Virus record (IMG/VR): IMGVR_UViG_3300046517_000382
Coordinates: 1-36,660 of that record
DNA: 36,660 nt
From: a virus
Reading direction: 5' to 3' (one strand)
The position numbers and the translations under genes were made by a program. Below are positions 22,492-29,279 of the stretch, one piece after another; positions within the stretch are counted from its first letter, which is position 1; each line of letters opens with the position of its first letter. The notes under the pieces are model-generated. The model did not search any database. It saw only the letters and a program-made list of their open reading frames with translations, and was not told the DNA's origin.

Positions 22492-22877
22492 TCGACATCG
22501 ACGCATTGGGAAAGCTGGCGAAGGATGCGGTCGCTCGTGGTGAAGAAATCGGCGAGGAGGCTTGGTACTCGGAAGAAGAATTTGCCTGCAACATGCTGAT
22601 GCACCCCGATGACGCCGCGTATGCCGAGGCCGCGACGCCAGACGTTCTTCTCGCCCTTATCGCCGAGGTGCGGGCGTTGCGGGCGAAGCTGGAGACGCCG
22701 ATTTTCACCGCCGGCCCATATGGCGAGGGCCTTCTCGGCTTAGAAGGGGCTAATCCCATCACCGCGATACAGGTCTTCATGCATACCCCATGGCCCGTCA
22801 CAGTTTTCTATGGCGACAAGAAAATTTACACGAGCATGGCGGCGTTCCTAGAAGCGCATCCGGAGAAACAACCATGA
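22488..22877 (+). CDS. Ead/Ea22-like accessory protein
   Basis: 129 aa. The middle, TPDVLLALIAEVRALRAKLE, is the repeated 'time to decide' helix seen in Ead/Ea22-type phage proteins, and EEAWYSEEEF precedes it. The end (MAAFLEAHPEKQP) is a short helix. Family assignment is tentative; the role is unknown even for known members. Confidence 0.5.
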   Translation: MIDIDALGKLAKDAVARGEEIGEEAWYSEEEFACNMLMHPDDAAYAEAATPDVLLALIAEVRALRAKLETPIFTAGPYGEGLLGLEGANPITAIQVFMHTPWPVTVFYGDKKIYTSMAAFLEAHPEKQP

Positions 22878-23188
22878 TCCGCATAAGCACCCTATTGCAA
22901 TGGGTATTCATGGCGGCTGCGAGTTGCGGCCTTCTCTACGGTTGCTTCTTTTCGGACTGGGCGAAACATGACATGGAGAAGCGCGAGGCTCAGGAGCGCG
23001 CTGATGCAACGCCGCACATCATCCGAGAGGCGGACGGCTGCAAGGTCTACGCGTTCAAGTCAGGAGACTGGCATTACTTCACACGCTGCGACGATGGCAC
23101 TGTCACGACGGAGCGTAACTACAGCGAGCGCCATGGCAAGACAACCGTCCATAAATCTGAAACCATCGTTACCCAAGGGAACAGCTGA
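22874..23188 (+). CDS. secreted or lipoprotein-like phage protein
   Basis: 104 aa. A hydrophobic N-terminus (LLQWVFMAAASCGLLYGCFF) ends in LLYGC, which could be a lipobox. The mature part, with DGCKVYAFKSGDWHYFTRCD and TTERNYSERHGKTT, is a motif I recognise from phage proteins of the late-early region. Two Cys might form a disulfide outside the cytoplasm. Could act at the envelope, for example in exclusion, but this is inference. Confidence 0.6.
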   Translation: MIRISTLLQWVFMAAASCGLLYGCFFSDWAKHDMEKREAQERADATPHIIREADGCKVYAFKSGDWHYFTRCDDGTVTTERNYSERHGKTTVHKSETIVTQGNS

Positions 23189-23189
23189 C

Positions 23190-23411
23190 ATGAGCGCATT
23201 CGTTCCAGGCTTGATAGTCGGCTACGCCCTTGGTGTCGCCTCAATGTGCGGCTTGGTCGGTCTCTACCTCCTCCACCGTCCGCGGTATGTGGCGCCGACG
23301 ATGCATAACAAGAAGTGGAGGGATGGACCCGTACCAGAGGTACCCGCCTCGCCCTCAAAAGATGACGGCGTGAACTACTCGTTCATGGGCGCAACGGGGC
23401 TCGAAGAATAA
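23190..23411 (+). CDS. small membrane protein
   Basis: 73 aa, ATG 23190. One membrane segment at the N-terminus (GLIVGYALGVASMCGLVGLYL) followed by a polar Pro/Asp-rich tail. Follows the lipoprotein-like gene by one base. No function known. Confidence 0.55.
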   Translation: MSAFVPGLIVGYALGVASMCGLVGLYLLHRPRYVAPTMHNKKWRDGPVPEVPASPSKDDGVNYSFMGATGLEE

Positions 23412-23453
23412 TCGCAAAATTGAGGATTGACAGCGCTTCTAAATAGGACTACG

Positions 23454-23506
23454 AAGCGTTGTTGATGTACAATATGTTCGCTAACAAGCGTTGTTTTCCA
23501 CAATAT
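23454..23506. repeat. tandem direct repeat upstream of Q
   Basis: AAGCGTTGTT-N5-ACAATAT at 23454-23475 and AAGCGTTGTT-N4-ACAATAT at 23486-23506, a spacing of about 32 bp, three helical turns. It lies in the only sizeable gap of the rightward operon (23412-23525) and 20 bp before the putative antiterminator gene. A TTGACA at 23427-23432 has no good -10 partner. A protein-binding site is the simplest reading. Confidence 0.4.
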
Positions 23507-23525
23507 CGTGTGTGCGGGGTTCAAG

Positions 23526-23927
23526 ATGACGCAAGACCAATCGAACCAGGTTGAAGAACTACTTCTGGACTGGCACAGATATCAGGATATGTATTCGCCT
23601 GCGGTTGGCTTCCCCCGCTGCGATCCCACGTGCCGCGACTACCAGATCCCCGGAAAGCTGACCGACGCAGAACGATCGGCAATGTCGGAAGCGAAAATCT
23701 GGAAGCATCGTTCCGAGCAAGTTGATCTTTGTGTCGACAAACTGCATTGGGAGCAACGCGCGGCGATCCAGGTATCGATGAAAAACAAGCGCTGCGGATT
23801 CTCGGTCTGGAGCAACCCGCGAATCAGTCAGGAGGATTCGCACCGGCATTACCAAGAGGCAAAGACCCTGCTCTACCCGATGTTCGTTTCGCGCGGCTTG
23901 ATAAAACAAGAATTGCAGGTGGCTTGA
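23526..23927 (+). CDS. putative late-gene antiterminator Q
   Basis: 133 aa from ATG 23526. QVEELLLDWHRYQDMYSPAV, a CDPTCRDYQ metal-like group, then QVDLCVDKLHWEQRAAIQVS and the C-terminal YPMFVSRGLIKQELQVA follow the pattern of phage antitermination proteins of the DUF1133/Q type, whose C-terminal helix set resembles sigma region 4. Position after the nin-like genes and ahead of a pR'-like promoter supports this. A homing endonuclease gene starts at its stop codon (TGATG). Confidence 0.65.
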   Translation: MTQDQSNQVEELLLDWHRYQDMYSPAVGFPRCDPTCRDYQIPGKLTDAERSAMSEAKIWKHRSEQVDLCVDKLHWEQRAAIQVSMKNKRCGFSVWSNPRISQEDSHRHYQEAKTLLYPMFVSRGLIKQELQVA

Positions 23928-24787
23928 TGAATTTCGATTGCGGCATCTACACAATAACAAGCCCGTCTGGAAAGCAATACATCGGGCAGGCCATGAGCTT
24001 CAAGCGCCGTTGGCGCACTCATCTCCGGCTGTTGAGGAGGGGATGTCATACGTGCAAGGGTTTGCAAAACGCATACAAGAAATACGGTGAGGATGCGCTA
24101 GTTTTCTCAAAGATCGCATTTGTGCCTGTCGACCAATTGGATGCGCGGGAACAGGAGCAGATAGACGCGCGCCCAAGGAAACGGCTTTACAACATTGCGC
24201 TGTTTGCGACGGCTCCCATGCGCGGGCGAAAAGTGAGCGCTGAAACGCGATCGAAAATGTCAGCGTCTCGTCTGGGTAAGACTATGGGTGCGGAATTTCG
24301 CGCGAGATGCGCCGCCGCACAGAGGAATCTGCCACCGGATGTGATGGCGCGTAAGTCGTCGGCTATATCACTTTCAAAGCTAGGTAAGCCTCGCGATGCT
24401 GCGACTATCGAGAAAATGAGGCAGGCGAAAATTGGGGCTGTGGTGAGAGCCGATGTTAGAGCTAGGATTTCTGCGTCCCTGACCGGTATCGAACGATCTG
24501 CCGAGTACCGCGAAAAGATGGCATTAGCAATTGCGGGCAAGAGCCTCGGTGAGAAGAACTCCGCGTCTATCCCGGTAATTTGCGTCGAGACTGGGGAGAG
24601 ATTTGCGAATGCGCCAGCGGCGGCAAAATGGTTGCGCGAGAACGGTAAGCCGAATGCCACGGCAGCGCATATCTGTTCCACCTGCACCGGAAAGCGGGGG
24701 TCGGCTTACGGGTATCGCTGGAAATACCCGGATGTGCCGCAATTCACGGCGCGCGGGCTCATCAAGGTTATGGAGGTAGCGGTATGA
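23927..24787 (+). CDS. GIY-YIG homing endonuclease
   Basis: 286 aa from ATG 23927. GIYTITSPSGKQYIG (residues 5-19) is the GIY-YIG core, with RRWRTH and later YNIA. Next come NUMOD3-type DNA-binding repeats (RGRKVSAETRSKMSASRLG; KLGKPRDAATIEKMRQAKIG; SLTGIERSAEYREKMALA) and a NUMOD1-type end (VICVETGERFANAPAAAKWL). The last residues (FTARGLIKVMEVAV) resemble the Q C-terminus, suggesting insertion at the end of Q. Start shares a base with the Q stop. Confidence 0.9.
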   Translation: MNFDCGIYTITSPSGKQYIGQAMSFKRRWRTHLRLLRRGCHTCKGLQNAYKKYGEDALVFSKIAFVPVDQLDAREQEQIDARPRKRLYNIALFATAPMRGRKVSAETRSKMSASRLGKTMGAEFRARCAAAQRNLPPDVMARKSSAISLSKLGKPRDAATIEKMRQAKIGAVVRADVRARISASLTGIERSAEYREKMALAIAGKSLGEKNSASIPVICVETGERFANAPAAAKWLRENGKPNATAAHICSTCTGKRGSAYGYRWKYPDVPQFTARGLIKVMEVAV

Positions 24788-25512
24788 ATGCATTCGTTCA
24801 CCATTACGCACGCAATACGTCCGGACGCGACTTTGCCGTGGGCGACATTCACGGCATGTTCCGCTTGCTGCAAACCGAGTTGGACGGCATTGGCTTCGAT
24901 CCAGACGTAGATCGCTTGTTCAGTGTTGGCGATCTGGTCGACCGCGGCCCGGATTCCGAATTGGCGCTTGAGTGGATCGCAAAGCCGTGGTTCCATGCCG
25001 TCCAAGGCAATCACGAAGATATGGCGATCCGATACGTCACGCCTGGCAACCGCGATCCATACCACTATGCCGCCAACGGAGGCGCATGGCTGATCGGCAA
25101 GACGCCGCCCGAACAGCAGGAGTACGCGATCGAGCTCGCTGCTCTGCCGTACGCTATCGAAGTTGAGACCGCCGACGGTCTCGTTGGGATTGTCCATGCT
25201 GATGTCGCCGGTGGATCGTGGGGCGAAATGGTGACAAGGTTCGCCGCCGTGACCAGCAACAACAAACTCAAGGCAATCACGCAAGACGTTCTATGGTGCC
25301 GCGATCGCATTCAAGCGGAAGACGTTTCGGGCGTGCCAGATGTCCGCGCGGTAATCGTCGGCCATACACCGCTCAAGCGCCCGGCCGTGCTCGGAAACGT
25401 GTATCACATCGATACAGGCGCGGTATTCCGCGAAGGGTATTTCACACTGATCGATCTCGGGACGCTGGAGACGATTCCGCCCACGCGGAAGAAACTGGAG
25501 TGGGCAGAATGA
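24784..25512 (+). CDS. Ser/Thr protein phosphatase (NinI-like)
   Basis: 242 aa metallophosphatase of the PPP family: GDIHGMF (residues 21-27), GDLVDRGPDS (49-58), GNHED (76-80) and the later His in IVGHTPLKRP. Lambda NinI is such an enzyme and lies in the nin region; here it is separated from ninB/ninG and placed after Q and the homing endonuclease. Likely removes phosphate from host or phage proteins during infection. Overlaps both neighbours by 4 nt. Confidence 0.9.
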   Translation: MNAFVHHYARNTSGRDFAVGDIHGMFRLLQTELDGIGFDPDVDRLFSVGDLVDRGPDSELALEWIAKPWFHAVQGNHEDMAIRYVTPGNRDPYHYAANGGAWLIGKTPPEQQEYAIELAALPYAIEVETADGLVGIVHADVAGGSWGEMVTRFAAVTSNNKLKAITQDVLWCRDRIQAEDVSGVPDVRAVIVGHTPLKRPAVLGNVYHIDTGAVFREGYFTLIDLGTLETIPPTRKKLEWAE

Positions 25513-25901
25513 CAACGCGCGGCAAGACGATTCACGATGCGTTATATCAACTGTTGAGCATGTGGTCCCGCAGCCCTCTGCCAAATGAGACCACCATCCA
25601 AGAGATTCTGACCACGGTTTATGAGGCAGGCTACGCAGCTACCCCTGACTTCGACGGGGCGCGCTGGCGGCTGCTGGAGAAGGAGCTCGGCAACGTGCGT
25701 GCGCAGTTCAACGGCTATCGCGCTGTCGCGCCCACGATACCGCGCCCGAGCCCATTGGAGCCGATGCGGGCTTCGTTCAACACCTACCAGGCTACTCAGT
25801 GGCGGTTTGAATGCGATTGGGTCGACCTATCAGGAAGCGCCGATACAATCCCGAAAATAGTCGCACAGATGATCGGGAAAAAGCGTGGCGAGACAGGCTG
25901 A
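25509..25901 (+). CDS. hypothetical phage protein
   Basis: 130 aa from ATG 25509. KTIHDALYQLLSMWSRSPLP, then a helix EKELGNVRAQFNGYRAV and a Pro-rich stretch. Last gene of the rightward early operon before the pR'-like promoter. No family recognised. Confidence 0.55.
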   Translation: MTTRGKTIHDALYQLLSMWSRSPLPNETTIQEILTTVYEAGYAATPDFDGARWRLLEKELGNVRAQFNGYRAVAPTIPRPSPLEPMRASFNTYQATQWRFECDWVDLSGSADTIPKIVAQMIGKKRGETG

Positions 25902-25920
25902 AAATATTTTTCGCGGGGTG

Positions 25921-25949
25921 TTGTAAACCCGGATAATTTCGTGTATCTT
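25921..25949 (+). promoter_or_regulatory. pR'-like late promoter
   Basis: TTGTAA (25921-25926), 17-bp spacer, TATCTT (25944-25949), giving a start near 25956. A terminator follows about 60 nt later and the late genes after that, the lambda pR'-tR' plan. Both boxes are partial matches, so the promoter is supported mainly by context. Confidence 0.45.
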
Positions 25950-25988
25950 GACTTCCGTGGTGCTGAAGAAGCGCCCACAGAATCCATA

Positions 25989-26019
25989 GCCCGCCAGGTG
26001 AAAGCCTCGCGGGCTTTTT
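25989..26019 (+). terminator. tR'-like terminator before late genes
   Basis: GCCCGC (25989-25994) pairs with GCGGGC (26009-26014), followed by TTTTT. A smaller alternative hairpin AAAGCC/GGCTTT (26001-26017) uses the same U-tract. Expected to stop transcription unless an antiterminator acts. Q from 23526-23927 is the candidate. Confidence 0.75.
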
Positions 26020-26035
26020 CATTTCCGGCTCCGTC

Positions 26036-26230
26036 ATGCGCTTCCCCACTCCCCTCGAATCCCGAATGTACGGGAACCCCGAGCGTGTGCTTGAGGAAAA
26101 GCAGGCGCAACAGGCCAACGAACAGAAGCGCGCCGAGAAGCGGAGAACGCTGACAGTTAAGCCCGGCTGGTCGGAGGCGCGCAAGCGAGCCGAAGAACTT
26201 TTCGATTTCCCCGCGGCTGCTTCCCGGTAG
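26036..26230 (+). CDS. small basic hypothetical protein
   Basis: 64 aa. MRFPTPLESRMYGNPERVLE, a Gln/Lys/Glu helix (QAQQANEQKRAEKRR) and VKPGWSEARKRAEELF. Start follows the terminator directly. The 60 nt after it (26231-26290) can fold a short GGCG-CAA-CGCC hairpin but hold no gene. Unknown function. Confidence 0.6.
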   Translation: MRFPTPLESRMYGNPERVLEEKQAQQANEQKRAEKRRTLTVKPGWSEARKRAEELFDFPAAASR

Positions 26231-26290
26231 CCCGTTATCCCGCCGTGGCGCAACGCCGCTCTGCCGGGAGAGTAAGACCCGGAAGAATTC

Positions 26291-26416
26291 ATGACTGAAG
26301 CACAGAAAATCATCGACGACATTGAGCAGGCGCTAGAGCGTCAGCGCAATCTCGATCCTGCGTTGAGGGCCTGGTACATCGCGAAGCTGGACGAATTGAG
26401 GGAATTGACCAAATGA
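26291..26416 (+). CDS. 41-aa hypothetical protein
   Basis: MTEAQKIIDDIEQALERQRN ... LDELRELTK, one long helix with heptad-like spacing. Overlaps the next gene by 4 nt. GGAAG six bases before the ATG is an adequate ribosome site. Confidence 0.5.
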   Translation: MTEAQKIIDDIEQALERQRNLDPALRAWYIAKLDELRELTK

Positions 26417-26511
26417 ATCCAGTGACGGCGTTTTACCTGTGGTGGTCGACGATGTTTCTCGGCGCATCCAAGGTATGCGCGGACATTGCCGAACAGATGG
26501 AAGGCGACTAG
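26413..26511 (+). CDS. 32-aa peptide
   Basis: MNPVTAFYLWWSTMFLGASK followed by an acidic end. Hydrophobic N-terminal half, possibly membrane-associated. Supported only by the ATGA overlap with the preceding gene. Confidence 0.35.
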   Translation: MNPVTAFYLWWSTMFLGASKVCADIAEQMEGD

Positions 26512-26578
26512 TGACTTGTACGCTTGCCGCAGCGTGTACGGGAAAATCGTACAGAGGTAAGAAATCGTACGCTTCAAT

Positions 26579-26669
26579 GCATCCTGTCTAGGTTGTCTGT
26601 GACCGCACGTGACTAAATGCGCGCTGACGGCGGTACGGTAGCCGGTTCGATTCCGGCAGGGATGCGCCA
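26579..26669 (+). tRNA. tRNA-like cloverleaf, amino acid not assignable
   Basis: 91 nt. Acceptor GCATCCT with GGGATGC, then G and encoded CCA (26667-26669). A perfect T-arm, GCCGG-TTCGATT-CCGGC. Between them: GTC/GAC D-like stem, CGCA/TGCG stem with a 10-base loop, and a small CGC/GCG variable stem, which gives a class-II size. One extra A lies between T-stem and acceptor and the anticodon loop is oversized, so normal decoding is doubtful. The 67 nt before it (26512-26578) contain repeated ATCGTAC and no gene. Confidence 0.45.
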
Positions 26670-26675
26670 GAACAT

Positions 26676-26748
26676 GGGTGGTAGCGCAGGGGGCAGGCAG
26701 GATTCCAAATCCTAGCCGGGTGTGGTTCGATTCCGCCGCTGCCCGCCA
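26676..26748 (+). tRNA. tRNA-like, anticodon CCA (Trp type), short D-arm
   Basis: 73 nt including encoded CCA. Acceptor GGGTGGT with GCTGCCC (three G-U pairs). Anticodon stem AGGA/TCCT with loop TTCCAAA, so CCA at 26705-26707. T-loop TTCGATT with four of five stem pairs. The D-arm is only about 13 nt instead of 16-17 and hardly pairs. It may be a phage tRNA-Trp, a degenerate copy or a tRNA-like domain of the RNA that follows. Confidence 0.5.
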
Positions 26749-26749
26749 G

Positions 26750-27100
26750 AGTATCCCTTCGGGGCTTGAGTCTGGGTCCGCGAAAGCGCTGACTCAGCGA
26801 AATCGACCGGAAGATAGGCCGGATGCACGAACCCGTAACGTGCGACCTTCATGCATGCCGCCCTTGGTCCGAACGGGCTTGGGTAAAGAGTACGGCGCAC
26901 AGAACCTTCCCGGAGGGCCGCCGTTAAATCGCACGTAGCAGCCTACCAAGGCGGCATACACGAAGGTGAAATTAGCGACGCGCCTGGCGATAGCCACCTG
27001 CGGGTCACGCGGTCTGCGACAAAGTAGCTTTCACCCAATTCTCCTCGCTAGTAGCTTCCCCTGGCTACTCTGCCCGCGCTGAAAGGCTGCGGGCTTTTTT
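26750..27100 (+). ncRNA. structured non-coding RNA next to tRNA-like elements
   Basis: About 350 nt without a gene. Plus-strand helices: CCC-TTCG-GGG (26756-26763 region), TGAGTC/GACTCA (26767-26772 with 26791-26796) enclosing CGC-GAAA-GCG (26779-26788), GCACG/CGTGC (26825-26843), and a long-range helix ACCTTC, TGCCGCC, TTGGT (26845-26868) with ACCAA, GGCGGCA, GAAGGT (26945-26967). GGTGAAA (26965-26971) also pairs with TTTCACC (27029-27035), sharing three bases with the previous helix. GNRA and UUCG loops occur only in the plus sense. Ends in a terminator. Confidence 0.65.
27072..27100 (+). terminator. terminator of the structured RNA
   Basis: GCCCGC (27072-27077) pairs with GCGGGC (27089-27094), then six T. 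It would release the RNA upstream; late genes beyond it need read-through, which Q-type antitermination could give. Confidence 0.75.
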
Positions 27101-27114
27101 CTTCTGGATCTCCG

Positions 27115-27330
27115 ATGGCAGCTCGCAAGACAGTAAAAGTCGTCGCTGAGCGCACGGAGATCTGTAAAGAATGTCGAGCCGTCCATTGCAGCAGGACGGA
27201 AGGTATGCGCTGCCGGCGCTACCCGCCAGTGTTCGTCTATGACCCTGCAACCGGCGTATCGAGCGCTGAGTGGCCCGAAGTCAATCCGGACGACTGGTGC
27301 ATTGAGTTCAAACCAAAATTGACGTCTTAA
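27115..27330 (+). CDS. small Cys-rich phage protein
   Basis: 71 aa. CKEC (residues 17-20), C near 25, MRCRRYPP and W-C near the end fit a metal-binding fold that I recognise from short phage proteins next to late-region nucleases and phosphatases. Weak ribosome site. Function unknown. Confidence 0.6.
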   Translation: MAARKTVKVVAERTEICKECRAVHCSRTEGMRCRRYPPVFVYDPATGVSSAEWPEVNPDDWCIEFKPKLTS

Positions 27331-27339
27331 GGGGAAACC

Positions 27340-28554
27340 GTGGATATTCGCGAGCTAAAGAAGGCTGTCAAAGAGCATGGCAGCGTCCGTGCGGCAGCCC
27401 GCGAGCTCGGAATCCCGGAATCCACGCTCCGTGGCAAGATCAAGGTCCCGCTGTCGGAGAATGAGCGCAAATTTCGCGACGACTGGACCGCAGACGACTG
27501 CATCGCCGAACTTCAGCGCATCGCCAAGATCGACGAAGACAAGGTAATCAGCCGGAACTACTTCCGTGTGCACTCGGAAATCTCCGAATCCACATGGAAT
27601 AGGCACTTCGGCACGTTCCACGAGTTCAAGCGCCAGGCAGGTATCGTCTTGTCGCGCCACGCACACGGGCTCGAGCGGGCGATTGCCAAGCACGCCAGCA
27701 AGGACGTGCAGCGCCGCATGAACGTCGAGAAATCGGGATGGGAAGACGCTTATCTGCGCCCCAGCTCGAAGCGCTTCCAGACAGTTCTCGTCGCGTCGGA
27801 CATTCACGACATCGAGTGCGATCCTTTCTGGCGCCGCTGCTTCATCGATACCGCCAAGCGGGTGCAGCCTGAGAAGGTCGTCATCAACGGTGACGCACTG
27901 GACCTGCCCGAGTTCGGCAAGTACGGCGTCGACCCGCGCGAATGGGATGTGATCGGCCGCATCAAGTGGCTGCACGCGTTCCTGAACGACATTCGTGTCG
28001 CCTGCCCTGACACCGAGATCGTCTACATTGAGGGCAACCACGAAGCGCGCCTCATTCGCCACCTCGGCGAAGCGACGCCCGCGCTCAAGGTTGTCCTGTC
28101 TGATCTGCACGGCTTCACGGTGCCGAGGCTGCTGGGCCTCGAAGCCTACCAGGTGAATTACATCGCCCGGATGGATCTTGCTGCGTTCAGCGAGCGCGAC
28201 ATGAAGCAGGAGTTGGCGAAGAACTATCACGTCATGTACGACTGCCTGATGGCGCATCACTTCCCGGAAGGCCGGAACATGGGCGTGCCGGGATTCAATG
28301 GTCACCATCATAAACACATCGTCTGGCCGTTCTACTCGCCGCAGTTCGGATCGAGCGAATGGCACCAGCTTGGTTGCGGGCATGCTCGCGCGGCGACGTA
28401 CTGTGCCGGCGAGAAGTGGGCGCTTGGCTTCATGCTGTGCCACGTCGACACGCAGAAGAAACACACGCAGTTTGAATACATTGAGTTGCGCGACCACGCC
28501 ATGATCGGCGGACGGTTTTATGAGCGCAGTGCGGCTGAGGCGATGGGATCATGA
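27340..28554 (+). CDS. metallophosphoesterase with N-terminal HTH
   Basis: 404 aa from GTG 27340, with AAGGGGAA upstream. Residues 1-30 are a DNA-binding helix pair (GSVRAAARELGIPESTLRGK). The C-terminal two thirds is a calcineurin-like phosphoesterase: ASDIHDIE, VINGDALDLPEF, YIEGNHEARLIRH and FNGHHHKH supply the metal ligands. Phage proteins of this kind lie just before terminase genes; a nuclease or phosphodiesterase role at DNA ends is possible. Overlaps the next gene by 4 nt. A 380-codon frame on the opposite strand is only its shadow. Confidence 0.85.
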   Translation: MDIRELKKAVKEHGSVRAAARELGIPESTLRGKIKVPLSENERKFRDDWTADDCIAELQRIAKIDEDKVISRNYFRVHSEISESTWNRHFGTFHEFKRQAGIVLSRHAHGLERAIAKHASKDVQRRMNVEKSGWEDAYLRPSSKRFQTVLVASDIHDIECDPFWRRCFIDTAKRVQPEKVVINGDALDLPEFGKYGVDPREWDVIGRIKWLHAFLNDIRVACPDTEIVYIEGNHEARLIRHLGEATPALKVVLSDLHGFTVPRLLGLEAYQVNYIARMDLAAFSERDMKQELAKNYHVMYDCLMAHHFPEGRNMGVPGFNGHHHKHIVWPFYSPQFGSSEWHQLGCGHARAATYCAGEKWALGFMLCHVDTQKKHTQFEYIELRDHAMIGGRFYERSAAEAMGS

Positions 28555-28847
28555 GCGAAGGCACAAAGACACTCGACGTCGGCTCCCTTGCGCAACGCGT
28601 CGCTGAACTTGAGCGCATCGTCGCCATCCTGACCAAGGAGCGCGATGCACGTCAGCCATTCGGTCCGATCCCTTCGCAACCGACGATCGCACCACAATAC
28701 CCGTTCATCCCGGTAATGCCGGCGGTTAGCGCCAATCCTCGCTGCGGCAAATGCAACATCGAGTTGGCTCCAATCATGGGGTATTGCTGCCCACACACGG
28801 ACTGCCCCTGCGGACTCGGTGGGTTTTCGTGCACTACTGCCGCTTGA
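28551..28847 (+). CDS. hypothetical protein with C-terminal zinc ribbon
   Basis: 98 aa. An N-terminal coiled coil (GSLAQRVAELERIVAILTKE), a Pro-rich linker, then CGKC and CCPHTDCPC near the end, likely one or two zinc sites. Coupled to the phosphoesterase gene. Not recognised. Confidence 0.55.
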   Translation: MSEGTKTLDVGSLAQRVAELERIVAILTKERDARQPFGPIPSQPTIAPQYPFIPVMPAVSANPRCGKCNIELAPIMGYCCPHTDCPCGLGGFSCTTAA

Positions 28848-28863
28848 ACCCGGCCGCCTAACT

Positions 28864-28906
28864 TATACCTCGCCACCAGATCGCGGGGTATAGCCGAGAG
28901 ATCGGC
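28864..28906 (+). other. leader hairpins before a structural gene
   Basis: TATACC (28864-28869) with GGTATA (28887-28892), immediately followed by GCCGA-GAGA-TCGGC (28893-28906), a GNRA tetraloop in the plus sense. They lie in the 78-nt gap before the gene at 28926, and may stabilise or control the message. Confidence 0.4.
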
Positions 28907-28925
28907 ATCAACTTCTGAGTAGACG

Positions 28926-29279
28926 ATGACCTACCCGAATGACCAAGGAAATCCCGCAGGGGCAATTCCCGTCTACATCACTTCTGGCTCTGGAAGTAGT
29001 GGCGGCGTAGCGGGCCCATCGAAAGCCGGTGTCAGTTCATCGAACAGCGTTGGCACGACCTCGGCACCGCTCATTGCGGCCGGCACATATAAAGGTTGGG
29101 TAACGGTGCAAAACACCCACGCCAGCCAGATCCTGTATGTCTCCTTTGGCGCGACCGCCACGACTTCGGATTTTGCCATCGCTCCAGGTGCTGCTCTGTC
29201 GCTGCCGTTCGGGCCGACGAATGCTCTAAATGGTATCGGCTCGGCGGCCGGCACCACTTTCGCCGTTGTGGGGTATTGA
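28926..29279 (+). CDS. Gly/Ser/Ala-rich putative virion protein
   Basis: 117 aa. Low-complexity start (SGSGSSGGVAG; SSSNSVGTTSAP), then a beta-rich segment (WVTVQNTHASQILYVSFGAT) that looks like a small jelly-roll decoration fold. Possibly a head decoration or fibre-associated protein; no certain family. Confidence 0.55.
   Translation: MTYPNDQGNPAGAIPVYITSGSGSSGGVAGPSKAGVSSSNSVGTTSAPLIAAGTYKGWVTVQNTHASQILYVSFGATATTSDFAIAPGAALSLPFGPTNALNGIGSAAGTTFAVVGY

Noticed and set aside
23427-23455. TTGACA box as a promoter for Q
   Set aside because: No acceptable -10 box at 16-18 bp; only the tandem repeat beside it is kept.
27355-28497. Long frame (380 codons, -) opposite the metallophosphoesterase
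   Set aside because: High-GC shadow; the plus-strand frame has all catalytic motifs and operon context.
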